Assembly: GCA_949284445.1 (NCBI GenBank)
Contig: CASDVP010000002.1
Location: forward strand, 1-64,000
Length of the DNA: 64,000 nucleotides
Direction of reading: 5' to 3'
Origin: an uncultured Bacillota bacterium
GTDB lineage: Bacteria; Bacillota_I; Bacilli_A; RFN20; CAG-288
Below, piece by piece: positions 34,306 to 44,051 of the stretch (positions within the stretch are counted from its first letter, which is position 1; each line of letters opens with the position of its first letter). Both the position numbers and the translations under genes were made by a program. The notes beneath the pieces were generated by a model. That model had not been told where the DNA came from and searched no databases. It worked only from the letters and a program-made list of their open reading frames with translations.

Positions 34306-36342
34306 TTACTCAGCGTCAGGAGAGATGGTTATACTCTCGAGGTTATATCCGCCTTTAACATAATCTATGGAGATGCTGTTGATGCCTTTCTTCAAGGATA
34401 TTTTAACCATGTTAGCGTCTTTATATGTTGTCCATCCACCAGTTTTAACTAGGTCGAATTTAACAGGGCTAGCATCATTTACAATCAGATTGAAAGCCTC
34501 AGCTGTATCATTGTTAGCTGCATACTTGATAGTTAAATTGAAATCCCCTTCAACTGAAGAATCAACATAGAAGACAGTATTGTCTTTATCTTGTAAATTC
34601 TCTAAATGATGTATATCATCACTAGTTGTAATCTTGCCGAAGAAATGGGCTTTATCGACGTTGATAATAGTGGTATCATTCCCTGAAAATGCAGGTAAAC
34701 TAGATAAGACCACTCTATCTATATTGAACTTATTTTCTTGGGTGGGTCTTATAAGTAGGGTGTTAGCTCCTTTATTAGTTAAGAGCGTAGATACTGAGTT
34801 AGATAGATGGACTGTATCCCAGTTTTTCATATTGAAGAGAAAAGCACTATCAATTTTTTGATTATTCAGATAAGCCTCATAAGAGACATTGTCGTTATAG
34901 ATTGAGTGATACATAGTAGCGATGAAGGGGTTAGCAGCTGAAGCATCGAAAGAGAAAGCAGCGAAGGAGGCGAAGTTCTTAACTGCGATACCATCTGAAT
35001 ATTGAGATTTGCATTCAGTGTTGCCTACATAGATACCTTTCTCAGCATCCATACTCAAGTCACTACCATCATAAGTGCCTTGTGAATAAAGATTGAGTAG
35101 TTGTATAGAGGAGATAGTCAATGCTTCATCCGTTCCGCTAGAGAGAACGATTGTGTTGAGACCAGGCTTCAAATTCAAAACGCCATAAGAACCAGTAGAG
35201 GTTTTAGAAAAGGCTGGCAATACATCACCATTTACACTTGCTACTATCTTGCTCTCGTTATCTATGGTTAGTTTAAGTTCAACGTTAGTGTAGTCTAGGG
35301 CATAGACCTCATAAGTATTATTAGAATTCGGTTCTAAAGTCAGCATAGAGCTGAGGGAGATATAGTCAACGTTAGCATCTTCATTCTTAGTGACTTTGAT
35401 CTTTCTTTCACCAGCATCTAAAGCTATACCTCCAGCATAGTATTCTCTAAATCTCTGATTCCAACTTTTATGATCGTCCACAGTGATTCCGCCAACTTCA
35501 GTTTCATCTACCGATACAGTGTAGGCATTCTTTACCTGAGTATTGTTTCTAGTAGCGGCAACACGAAAAGCATATTCACCAGAATATTGTAAATTGTAAT
35601 CAAATTCCATAGCCTGACCAGCACTCATACTCTGAACGAAATGACCATTTGAGGCTGCTTCACTATCACCGATTTTACCGACAGCTATCCCTCCTTCATC
35701 ATCCCTATTAGACATATCTTCAGCTTCAATTTTATAGTAGCGATTCTGCATCAGCTTATCACCGCTTAAGCTTATTACATCTTCAAGCGATACCGACCTA
35801 GTGATAGCAGTCGCTTCATCGTCATTGAAATAGACGCTGATATTGATATCATCTGAGACTAGTGAAATGTCGTTATACTGAATCGAATAGCATGCCCAAT
35901 AAAATTCTTCCTTATGAATTTCATCAGTAGAGAGTTCACTGCCATCGTAATAATAAACAGTGTCATCAGCAGTTATACCAGTATAGACAGTTTCCACTTG
36001 ATAGCTTTCAGTCGAAACATCATCGCCTGCTTGAATGCTTCTAGTGAAATTGATAGCATCAACATCACCCCTGAAAGCGACAGCAAAACGCAGATAATAT
36101 ATACTTTCGCTCTCTTTAAAGCCAAACTGAGCAAACAGTTTGCTCGTCTGAACATCATCTGTTGAAGCCACCTCTTTCAAAGAGGAACCACCATTGAGAT
36201 TCAAGATATCATTAGGAGCCTCTTCAAGCCTATCTCCGATGATATCTTTATTATCATCAACCTTATTATCATTCGTGTTACAAGAAGCTAAGGTCACTAT
36301 CGTCAAAAGTGACAATAAGACACCGATTCTTTTACTTTTCAT
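34306..36342 (-). CDS. Lipoprotein with CBM6-like module(s), first gene of the two-component operon
   Basis: The 678-residue protein has a signal with lipobox LASC (lipid Cys about residue 21). A beta-rich region precedes a module starting YYKIEAEDMSNRDDEGG near residue 207, with MSAGQAMEFDYNLQYSGEYAF and VDYISLSS, a CBM6/35-type pattern. The C-terminal half looks like two more degenerate beta-sandwiches (GVLNLKPGLNTIVLSS, ISLKKGINSISIDYV). No catalytic domain is visible. Co-transcription with the kinase and regulator suggests a surface glycan-binding or sensing role. The start ATG 36342 follows GAGGGG. Confidence 0.75.
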   Translation of the reverse strand: MKSKRIGVLLSLLTIVTLASCNTNDNKVDDNKDIIGDRLEEAPNDILNLNGGSSLKEVASTDDVQTSKLFAQFGFKESESIYYLRFAVAFRGDVDAINFTRSIQAGDDVSTESYQVETVYTGITADDTVYYYDGSELSTDEIHKEEFYWACYSIQYNDISLVSDDINISVYFNDDEATAITRSVSLEDVISLSGDKLMQNRYYKIEAEDMSNRDDEGGIAVGKIGDSEAASNGHFVQSMSAGQAMEFDYNLQYSGEYAFRVAATRNNTQVKNAYTVSVDETEVGGITVDDHKSWNQRFREYYAGGIALDAGERKIKVTKNEDANVDYISLSSMLTLEPNSNNTYEVYALDYTNVELKLTIDNESKIVASVNGDVLPAFSKTSTGSYGVLNLKPGLNTIVLSSGTDEALTISSIQLLNLYSQGTYDGSDLSMDAEKGIYVGNTECKSQYSDGIAVKNFASFAAFSFDASAANPFIATMYHSIYNDNVSYEAYLNNQKIDSAFLFNMKNWDTVHLSNSVSTLLTNKGANTLLIRPTQENKFNIDRVVLSSLPAFSGNDTTIINVDKAHFFGKITTSDDIHHLENLQDKDNTVFYVDSSVEGDFNLTIKYAANNDTAEAFNLIVNDASPVKFDLVKTGGWTTYKDANMVKISLKKGINSISIDYVKGGYNLESITISPDAE

Positions 36343-36379
36343 AGTTGTTCTTCCCCTCTCAATGTTTATTAAGAGTGAT

Positions 36380-36449
36380 TTTATAGAGGTTGAAAAACAG
36401 CGAAAGGATTATTACGCAATTGCCGTCCTTTTATTTCGTAAGCGCTTAC
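36380..36449 (-). promoter_or_regulatory. LytTR-type direct repeats, promoter and overlapping cre palindrome
   Basis: Minus strand: TACGAAATAA (36431-36440) and TGCGTAATAA (36409-36418), 22 bp apart. A 23-bp gap follows, then TATAAA (36380-36385). The perfect palindrome GTAAGCGCTTAC (36438-36449), a LacI/CcpA-type operator, overlaps the distal half site by 3 bp and the 3' end of the esterase gene. Activation and catabolite repression could thus compete at one site. Confidence 0.7.
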
Positions 36450-37468
36450 TTAGTTTTAGAGAACAACCACTCTGACAAGGCTGGATGCTCACTATCTCCT
36501 TTGTAGACGATAGCTTGATTCCAGATTCCGTGCCCTTGACCCGAGAAGGTCACAAACTCCATCTTATCTCCGCCTGCTGCTTTGATGAGCTCATACATTT
36601 CAATGGTGGAGGTCGCATAGGGAACAGTGGTGTCTTTATCTCCGTGGAAAGCGTAGATAGGAATATCTTTAAGCCTAGAAACACAATCTTCAGGACCGCA
36701 TCCGCAGATAGGAACACCGGCAGCGAATAGTTCTTCGTGCCTTGCTAATAAATCCCAAGTAGCCTCTCCGCCCATAGATAAGCCTATGACATAGATTCTG
36801 CTGCTATCGATATAAGGGAGGTCCTTATATTCTTCTAATAGCTCAACTACTGAAGCTAGCATGTTGCTTTCTTCAACTTGGCTGAGTTCATAATTACCTA
36901 AGCTCCAGTCACAATCGACCCATCTAGTCGGATCTGGTAAACACTGAGGTGCTAAGACCACCGAATTGAAGAAGTTTTGATCACCTTTTTTAAAAGGTTC
37001 TTTGATCGCATTCTTGAGTTGTGAGATATTATCAGTTCCTCTTTCACCAGAACCATGAAGGAAGAGGATAAGAGGATACTTCTCTCTCTCTGTTTCAAAT
37101 GGAATATAGACTCGGTAATTGACATCGATATCTAAAGATGAGGTAAACCTTTGGCTTTCAAACATCGGCACGTTGAGATAACTGTATTTATGATAACAGT
37201 ACTGGCAGGTACCATTCTTAGTTCCACCTTCTTCATCATCGTAGAACTTCCAAGTATAAATATGCTCTAAATCCTTACTGGTTATCTCTTCTTTTGCTTC
37301 TTCATCTAAGAAGAGCTTTTGGCAGGTTTCACACTTGTAATACTCTTCAATGCGCTTCTGACATTCAGTGTTGGTAATTTTTACCAGGTCATGTCGATGC
37401 TCAATTGATTGATTGCAGGCTGAGAGAAAGAAAACGGATACCAAAATAATAGCTTTTGCTGTCTTCAT
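36446..37468 (-). CDS. Esterase lipoprotein (CE1/PHB-depolymerase-like) with Cys-pair segment
   Basis: The 340-residue protein has a lipoprotein signal ending LSAC (Cys18). A segment with CETCQKLF and CQYCYHKY (two C-x-x-C pairs, residues about 49-88) is probably a small zinc-bound fold. An alpha/beta-hydrolase domain follows: FLHGSGERG oxyanion region, nucleophile GLSMGG near residue 231, acid HGDKDTTV near 275 and catalytic His in GQGHGIW near 311. This is the layout of CE1-like or PHB-depolymerase-like esterases that remove acyl groups from polysaccharides. It is monocistronic, with its own copy of the regulatory direct repeat. Confidence 0.85.
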   Translation of the reverse strand: MKTAKAIILVSVFFLSACNQSIEHRHDLVKITNTECQKRIEEYYKCETCQKLFLDEEAKEEITSKDLEHIYTWKFYDDEEGGTKNGTCQYCYHKYSYLNVPMFESQRFTSSLDIDVNYRVYIPFETEREKYPLILFLHGSGERGTDNISQLKNAIKEPFKKGDQNFFNSVVLAPQCLPDPTRWVDCDWSLGNYELSQVEESNMLASVVELLEEYKDLPYIDSSRIYVIGLSMGGEATWDLLARHEELFAAGVPICGCGPEDCVSRLKDIPIYAFHGDKDTTVPYATSTIEMYELIKAAGGDKMEFVTFSGQGHGIWNQAIVYKGDSEHPALSEWLFSKTK

Positions 37469-37491
37469 AATAATGAGCCCTCTTTTTCTTC

Positions 37492-37553
37492 AATATAGCT
37501 AACAAGAAAAAGCATCCATATCTCTTTTCGTAAGCTATTGTTTTTATTTCGCT
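37492..37553 (-). promoter_or_regulatory. LytTR-type direct repeats and promoter of the esterase gene
   Basis: Minus strand: AGCGAAATAA (37544-37553) and TACGAAAAGA (37523-37532), 21 bp apart. A 25-bp gap follows, then TATATT (37492-37497). The copy is more degenerate than the other two, but the geometry is the same. Confidence 0.6.
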
Positions 37554-37857
37554 GAATCGTCAAATATCAACGAACCTTCTAAAGTGAATGTGAAAAAGCT
37601 ATGAGAGTCATCTGACTGCAAACATCGTCTTTAAGTCGATAAGATGAAGCTTATTATCTTTCAAATCAATTAAAACTTTCCGAAAAAATACACTATATAC
37701 CTAAAATAGCTAAAACTTCTTTACCTTTTTTTGATTTATACCCCCAACAAAATGACCTCCAAATCTTCATATGGTGAGAAGGGTAGTGTGTTCGCTTTTC
37801 TCTAGAAACTATAAGGAATAGCAATATATCAAATGCAGTATTTAGGTGGATCTTTTA
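37554..37857. other. Intergenic stretch downstream of addA
   Basis: AT-rich, with no coding frame and no strong terminator hairpin. A GGGGG directly before TATAAAT on the minus strand (about 37734-37745), with TTTGGA 17 bp upstream, could be an extra upstream promoter for the esterase transcript. Confidence 0.4.
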
Positions 37858-40800
37858 TCAAATTTCAACTTTAACTAATTTTGCTTGGACTAAAGATAAA
37901 AGATAACAGGATATCGGCTTATTTGGGAAAAGACGTGAAATATTAGTTTTATAAGTTAAAAGTTGGTTTTTATAAGCCTCATCAACCACTTCATTGAGCT
38001 TGTAATCAATAATCAAAATCTGGTCTTTTTTGACTAATAATAAATCGATACTACCAGTAGTTTGATTCTGTTCATCAAAATATTCGTATTCTTGATAGAT
38101 ATCAGTATCTGATGTCAAATGTTTGAAGATATCTAAATCAAGAACTCGCTGCAATACTTTTTTGATATTGGTATCTTTGACGAATGATAAATCAGGATGA
38201 CGCAAGTCTAATATCTCTAAAATCTTATGGTATTTGGTACCTAATTTTAACACCTCAGCATCTTTATCGATATCGATGATAGCTTTTGAAGCCCTCTTTT
38301 TCTCTTTGACTTCATGATATTGAATCGGATCATCATTCAGTGTTAAATCTGGTTTTTGAATTAGTGTAGTGTTAACAGCTGTGAATGGCTGTTTTAGGTC
38401 AACGAATAATTGATTAAAGTTAAGATAATTTACATATGTGATATTTTTGAGATTCTTATTGAAGAGATAGATGACGTAATTTGGGAAGTCTTGATAAAAC
38501 TTATCCGCTTTGTCATACATGAAAAAGGTGTGATCAATCTTTGTAGAAGTCAAAGCTTTTTTCATATTATTCAAGATATCAGCTAGATTGATATCAACTT
38601 TAGATTTTTGATAAAATTTGATTAAATCATCATAAGTTGTAATACAAGTTTTATTTAAAAAATATAAAGCATATAATTCAGAATATTTATCAACATCTAA
38701 AACTTGGATAAGTTTAAAGAAAATATCTTTTTTGATATTGACGATGCTATCATTTACACGTTTATTTGTTGGTTTAATCACTAAATCTTCATATAAGGTT
38801 TTCATCACTTTACTATCTAGTGAATTCAAATTAGATAATAATTGTTTTTGTCTATTTTGTTCGTCTATATAATTATTGATTGCACTCTTATATTCTTCTA
38901 GATGAGTCAAACTGATATCATTCTTATATTTATCTAGTAAGCTTTGTTCTAGTTTTAAATAATGTGGTGTGTAATTTAACATGTCATAAAGATTTTCGTT
39001 TCCAGGTCGCTGTGAGAGATTGCCGACAATATAAATGCTTTCTTTAGCTCTAGTTAAAGCAACGTAGAAAAGTCTGACGTGTTCGTTTATGTTTTCATCT
39101 TTATCGCCTTCAGTATTTGTATATAGGTAGTCTAAGAAGGTTTTTGGGTAAACATTGATTTGATTATTAGGCAATAAGAAACCATATTTTTTGGAAAACT
39201 GATATTTGGGTTTATCTACATTGCTCTCACCACCAAGATTATTTCCCTTAACGGGCAGATAGACAATCGGATATTCGAGACCTTTGGAGGAATGGATAGT
39301 CTCAAATGAAACAGCATTTTCAATGTCATAAACAGTCACATCTTCAATTTGAATGCTATAACGATCGAAAGCTTTGAATAAAGCAGTGAAGTCTTCGATG
39401 CTTTCACCGAGGTTTTCTTGCGCTTTTAATATCTGATAGAAAGACTCGATCTTAGAGATTAAGGTTGAAGCATCTCCGACTTTTTCTAAGTCACTGATGA
39501 TATGATAATCAATCAAAAGTTTGGTAAAGATTTCAGAAGGTGTTAAGCCTTTGCATTCTTCGATGAATTTTTGCATATCTGTGATGATTGATGAAGATTT
39601 AAAAGTTTTGTTGATGATGTGATTATAAATGGTTTCATCATCGTATGAAGCATCTGATCCATAGATATAACTTCTAGCTATGGATGCGAAAAGATGCGGA
39701 ATATTATCTTTAACTTTTGAAGGGTATTTTAAAGCTACATATAACTTTAATAATGATTCTAATAATAAAATCGGATCGCGATCTTTCAAAAAATTCTTTT
39801 CTTCCATGTTTACTGGAATGCCATATTTAGTGAAAAGATCTTTATAAGTTTGAAAATCAGTTTTCTTTCGACAGATTATGCAAAAATCTTTGAATGTGCA
39901 GTCATGTAATTTTTGAGATTTATCCAGAACTTGATAATGGTTATTAATCTTTTTAGTGATATCAGCTATGATGGCTAAGCATTCATTTTTTACACATTCA
40001 CCAGCGGATATATCTTTTTCTAAAACATTAGGAAAACGGATGATGTTCACACCATACTGGCCATTTTGATAAAGCTTTTTCTCATCATAAAGGTTCACTT
40101 CATCATCATAGTGCAATTTTTCTTTTTCGACATAATCTAATCCACCATGAGAGGCGTTCATATAGTTTTCAAAGATGATGTTCACATCTTTTAAGATCTG
40201 CGGTACTGAACGATAATTTGTGCACATCTCTAAAACTTTTTTGTGAGGATCATTTGAAGAGCGATAACTTTCACGACGATTCAAAAAGAGCTGAAGATTA
40301 GCATTTCTAAACCCATAAATCGCCTGTTTAGCGTCACCGACTGTAAAGATGGTGGCTTTCTGACTCAAAATGGTTAAAAACTCTTCTTGAATATCATTGG
40401 TATCTTGATATTCATCGACCAGAATAAATTGAAAACGATCAACTATCTCTTGCTTGATATCTTCAAATTCTTTTTCTTCTAAGAGTTTGATAACCATGGA
40501 GGAGATATCTGAAAAAGTGAAGCAATTATTGATAGTTTTAAAATCATCTAATTTTTTAGTGGTTTTCTTGACGATATCTATGATGAGATGTATATCATCT
40601 TTTCGGCTAGTGATTCTATCTAACTGTTCTTGATAAGAGCCTAAATTTAGAACGCTGGTTAATAATTGATTACATTTTTTGATAGAACTCTTGATATTTT
40701 GAGTCAAAGGATTAGATTCTTTTTTAACACCATCAATCTTTTTAAAATATTCTGTATCGCTTAATAAATTATTTATTTCTTGATAAGTATTTTCGCTTTC

Positions 40801-41658
40801 ACTATCTAAGATGGTTTTAAGTTTTGCACAATAAGAATCACCAAAATTTCCATCATTCAATTCATTTTGCTCATTGATATCAGCTATGCTAGCAAAATAT
40901 GATTGATCATTTATGATATCGATATTTTTGTTCTTCAAAAGAATGTCTGATACTTTGATGTTAGGTTGATCAGTGATGATCACATGAGAATAAAAATAGA
41001 TCAGTTTCAGATAATAAGAGATATCTTCTTTGATTATTGAGATATAAGTGTTGTAGGACGCTTTTAAGTTCTTTTCATTTAAAAACACCTCATCATAATG
41101 ATTTAAAAAGACATCTCGATCTTTAGGCGCTAAACCATTTAATTTATGACAGATGTCGTTGATGATATTTTTGAGATTATTATCTTTAAAAGCATCGAAA
41201 TTAGTTAAAGACTTTTTGATTCTTTCAGGCTCATTTTCGTAGCATTCATCGAGTGTTTCATTGAGATATTCATTGAGTTTTTCCTTGATGACAGTATCAT
41301 CGGCTATGGAAATATTATTTGGGAGGTTCAACTGTTTGCAGTATTTTTTAGCGAGATACATGGAAAAGGCATCGAAGGTTTGAATATGACATGACAAAAT
41401 GCTGTCTTTAAGTTCAGGTGAGATATCTTCATTGGTCTTTTTGAATAATTCGATGATTCTTTCTTTCATCTCATGAGCAGCGTTATTAGTAAAAGTCAAA
41501 ACCAAGATTCTAGAAGGATCGATATTATGTTTAGTTATCAAAGTGAAGACTTTTTGCGACAAAGTGCTGGTTTTACCACTTCCAGCTCCTGCTGAAATGA
41601 CGACATTGATATCAGGACCAGCATTGATAGCTTCTAACTGTTCTTTATTGAAGGGCAT
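37858..41658 (-). CDS. addA: ATP-dependent helicase/nuclease subunit A (AddA)
   Basis: ATG 41658 is chosen because AGGAGG lies 6 nt upstream; in-frame ATGs further up overlap the SD. The 1266-residue UvrD-like protein has Walker A ISAGAGSGKTSTLS, Walker B/DExQ ILVDEYQDTND, GDAKQAIYGFRNA, TIHSSKGLEYPIV and VALTRAKES. A C-terminal RecB-like nuclease shows TGSIDLLLVKK and ILIIDYKLN. With AddB it processes double-strand breaks for RecA. It overlaps addB by 14 nt. Confidence 0.95.
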   Translation of the reverse strand: MPFNKEQLEAINAGPDINVVISAGAGSGKTSTLSQKVFTLITKHNIDPSRILVLTFTNNAAHEMKERIIELFKKTNEDISPELKDSILSCHIQTFDAFSMYLAKKYCKQLNLPNNISIADDTVIKEKLNEYLNETLDECYENEPERIKKSLTNFDAFKDNNLKNIINDICHKLNGLAPKDRDVFLNHYDEVFLNEKNLKASYNTYISIIKEDISYYLKLIYFYSHVIITDQPNIKVSDILLKNKNIDIINDQSYFASIADINEQNELNDGNFGDSYCAKLKTILDSESENTYQEINNLLSDTEYFKKIDGVKKESNPLTQNIKSSIKKCNQLLTSVLNLGSYQEQLDRITSRKDDIHLIIDIVKKTTKKLDDFKTINNCFTFSDISSMVIKLLEEKEFEDIKQEIVDRFQFILVDEYQDTNDIQEEFLTILSQKATIFTVGDAKQAIYGFRNANLQLFLNRRESYRSSNDPHKKVLEMCTNYRSVPQILKDVNIIFENYMNASHGGLDYVEKEKLHYDDEVNLYDEKKLYQNGQYGVNIIRFPNVLEKDISAGECVKNECLAIIADITKKINNHYQVLDKSQKLHDCTFKDFCIICRKKTDFQTYKDLFTKYGIPVNMEEKNFLKDRDPILLLESLLKLYVALKYPSKVKDNIPHLFASIARSYIYGSDASYDDETIYNHIINKTFKSSSIITDMQKFIEECKGLTPSEIFTKLLIDYHIISDLEKVGDASTLISKIESFYQILKAQENLGESIEDFTALFKAFDRYSIQIEDVTVYDIENAVSFETIHSSKGLEYPIVYLPVKGNNLGGESNVDKPKYQFSKKYGFLLPNNQINVYPKTFLDYLYTNTEGDKDENINEHVRLFYVALTRAKESIYIVGNLSQRPGNENLYDMLNYTPHYLKLEQSLLDKYKNDISLTHLEEYKSAINNYIDEQNRQKQLLSNLNSLDSKVMKTLYEDLVIKPTNKRVNDSIVNIKKDIFFKLIQVLDVDKYSELYALYFLNKTCITTYDDLIKFYQKSKVDINLADILNNMKKALTSTKIDHTFFMYDKADKFYQDFPNYVIYLFNKNLKNITYVNYLNFNQLFVDLKQPFTAVNTTLIQKPDLTLNDDPIQYHEVKEKKRASKAIIDIDKDAEVLKLGTKYHKILEILDLRHPDLSFVKDTNIKKVLQRVLDLDIFKHLTSDTDIYQEYEYFDEQNQTTGSIDLLLVKKDQILIIDYKLNEVVDEAYKNQLLTYKTNISRLFPNKPISCYLLSLVQAKLVKVEI

Positions 41659-44050
41659 CTTCATCCTCCTCATTTGCATTATTAAAATGTTTACGAATTT
41701 CTGGAGCTAGATCGTGATAATCATTACCGCTTCGATAACAGATATCACGGAAATTACAGCTTTTACAAGCATCATTAGTTCCCTGCTTAGCCGGCTTTAT
41801 TGAGAAATCTCCAGAATATATTCTATCTAGCATTTTAGCAGTTGCTTCTTTAACGTCTGTGAATAAGTCATTATATGTGTAACTGATTTTTTTATTTAAA
41901 TTACTGGTATCATTTAAAAAGTTTAAATTGAACTTTAAATAGGTCGCTTTTTTTATATCTCCAGCATTGGTCAGTTTATAAGTGTTATCAAAGCTTTTTA
42001 AATAATCTTCGCCTATATAAGCTAAGCCCATGATACTGACGTTATTCAAATATGTTTCTTCAGTGATCGGATTGTCTTTCTGATATAAGATCTTTTTATA
42101 GTAGGGATGTTGAATTCCAAAGCCAGCGAATCTTGCACCTTCTGTGATCGCTGAGTTCTCAGGATTTTGTAAGGCTAAGGCATAAAGAGGTAGTTGCAGA
42201 CTAGAACCTAAAAATACTTTTTTATAATCGAATGCTGTGGAGCCTGTCTTATAGTCGACGATAGTATAGTAAGTGCTTTGCTCACCTTGTGAAAAGATGA
42301 TCTTATCGATTCGAGCGTTGAGAGTATAAGAAATATCCTTTTTGGTTGAAGGAATCGTTAAGTGCATCGGTTCTTCGTTTTTAGTTTTGACTATCTTAGA
42401 ATGTGAAAGCTGAGAACGGATTGCATCGACATAATATTTCAAAAAATATTTAACAGTGTTGATCCAAATATCTTCTTTATCTTTGTTTAAAGAATCATCA
42501 AATTTAGCACTTTTTACAAAATTATCGTATGCTTTTAAAAAGATATTTTCAAAATTGAAATCAGCTTTATAGATATCTTCAAATATTTCATGGATAAATG
42601 TGCCAAATCGCATATTCAAATCGTCAAATTCAGCATCATAATTATTCAATTTTAAAACTTTATCCAGCAAATATTTAAATGGGCAATCAGCGTATGTATC
42701 AAGAGATGAAATGTTGAATTTTGCATCAGTGCTGTAACTGTTTATGCCTTGGAATCGGTTGCTATATGAACGATATTTTCCTTGTGGTTTTGAGTTGATC
42801 GAATCAAAATAAATGGTGTTTAATAATTCTGATGCTTTCTCAGTATATAAACCATCTTTATTGTATGACATAGCAATTGGCATAGGCCAAGACTTTGCAA
42901 ATTCTTTTACGAAAGCCGAATCATATATCTTATCCTTTAGATGAAGCTTCACACGTGAAACAAATTCGATTTTATTATATAGAAGAAAATTGAGCTTTAA
43001 TCTTCGATCTAGTTTAGTCAAAGTATAACTAGTGTTGATGCCTAGTTCTTTTAGTTCAGCATCAATAAAGATATTGTTGTCATCGTAGATTTTATAAAAA
43101 TCATCTGAAGTGTAATTTGTGATATAGAAAATCAGTGATGGGTCAAAGATGATTTTGGTCAAGATTCTGACACCACCGTTGTTTTCTTTTGTTTGCTCAG
43201 ATAATGAGCTGAGCATTTCTTGTAATGATATAAAAGCAAAGTCGAAATCTTGATAGCTGTTTAAATCATATTTTTTAATGACTTCATAGACAGTTTTAAG
43301 AGATAGGTCTGTTTCGTTATCGTCGATTTCTAACTTTTTATTTTGATATGAAGTTAATAGATATTGTTTCACCTGTGGCTTAGAAATTAACGGGATAGTT
43401 TTAGTTTTTTCTATTTTGATATCATAAAGATCAGACATCAAATCCAAATAATAATAGTCATTTTCGTCTTTGACTAAGATCGCTATATCATGTGGTGAAA
43501 TGTTGTCTTTAAGAATCTTTTTTCTGATATCTGAAAAGATGAAATTGAATTGATCTAATTTATTTCCGAAAAGGTAATTTTTTGGTCCATTGAATCTTTG
43601 CGAATCTAAATCAGCAAAACCGATTTCCTGATATGAATATCCTTTCGAATTCAAAACAATTTTTAATTGTTGATCTTCTTGGGATTCAAAAAGATAAATC
43701 TCAGTATTTTTTAATTCTTCATTGATCAAATCATCGTAAATAATTGCGTTTTCTTTTTTTAGAATTTCAAGAAAACCTGCTGATTTCTGTTTTCTTTCTT
43801 TGATATTTTCACTATCTTTAGCCTTGATAGTCAGATCAGCTATTTTTAGAATCTCAGTCAATTTTCTTGTTGCAGAGTAATCGTATTGTTCTGCTTTTAA
43901 TAATATCTTTAAAGCATCATCTGAATAGGAAAAGCATAATGAATCATATAATTCATTTTTGGTCATGATTTTGTATGTAAATTCATGACTAGCTTTGTAC
44001 TTTAATAAATAACGCTTGTAGATATAATCACAAATAATCAGTTTTTTCAT
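41645..44050 (-). CDS. addB: ATP-dependent nuclease subunit B (AddB-like)
   Basis: The 801-residue protein is shorter than typical AddB (about 1150). It keeps the C-terminal half pattern: SSLDTYADCPFKYLLDKVL, the PD-(D/E)XK nuclease (RIDKI, YYTIVDYKTGS) and an iron-sulfur Cys set (first Cys in ADCPF, then ACKSCNFRDICY). No Walker A is evident in the N-terminal part (LIICDYIYKRYLLKY), as in reduced AddB homologues. It is encoded directly upstream of addA with a 14-nt overlap and starts 1 nt after glyA without an SD, so translation is probably coupled. Confidence 0.85.
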   Translation of the reverse strand: MKKLIICDYIYKRYLLKYKASHEFTYKIMTKNELYDSLCFSYSDDALKILLKAEQYDYSATRKLTEILKIADLTIKAKDSENIKERKQKSAGFLEILKKENAIIYDDLINEELKNTEIYLFESQEDQQLKIVLNSKGYSYQEIGFADLDSQRFNGPKNYLFGNKLDQFNFIFSDIRKKILKDNISPHDIAILVKDENDYYYLDLMSDLYDIKIEKTKTIPLISKPQVKQYLLTSYQNKKLEIDDNETDLSLKTVYEVIKKYDLNSYQDFDFAFISLQEMLSSLSEQTKENNGGVRILTKIIFDPSLIFYITNYTSDDFYKIYDDNNIFIDAELKELGINTSYTLTKLDRRLKLNFLLYNKIEFVSRVKLHLKDKIYDSAFVKEFAKSWPMPIAMSYNKDGLYTEKASELLNTIYFDSINSKPQGKYRSYSNRFQGINSYSTDAKFNISSLDTYADCPFKYLLDKVLKLNNYDAEFDDLNMRFGTFIHEIFEDIYKADFNFENIFLKAYDNFVKSAKFDDSLNKDKEDIWINTVKYFLKYYVDAIRSQLSHSKIVKTKNEEPMHLTIPSTKKDISYTLNARIDKIIFSQGEQSTYYTIVDYKTGSTAFDYKKVFLGSSLQLPLYALALQNPENSAITEGARFAGFGIQHPYYKKILYQKDNPITEETYLNNVSIMGLAYIGEDYLKSFDNTYKLTNAGDIKKATYLKFNLNFLNDTSNLNKKISYTYNDLFTDVKEATAKMLDRIYSGDFSIKPAKQGTNDACKSCNFRDICYRSGNDYHDLAPEIRKHFNNANEEDEDALQ

Positions 44051-44051
44051 G

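Noticed and set aside
37734..37745. Minus-strand GGGGG before TATAAAT as a further poly-G phase switch
   Set aside because: Only five G, different upstream sequence and an acceptable 17-bp spacer as it stands; treated as an ordinary possible promoter.
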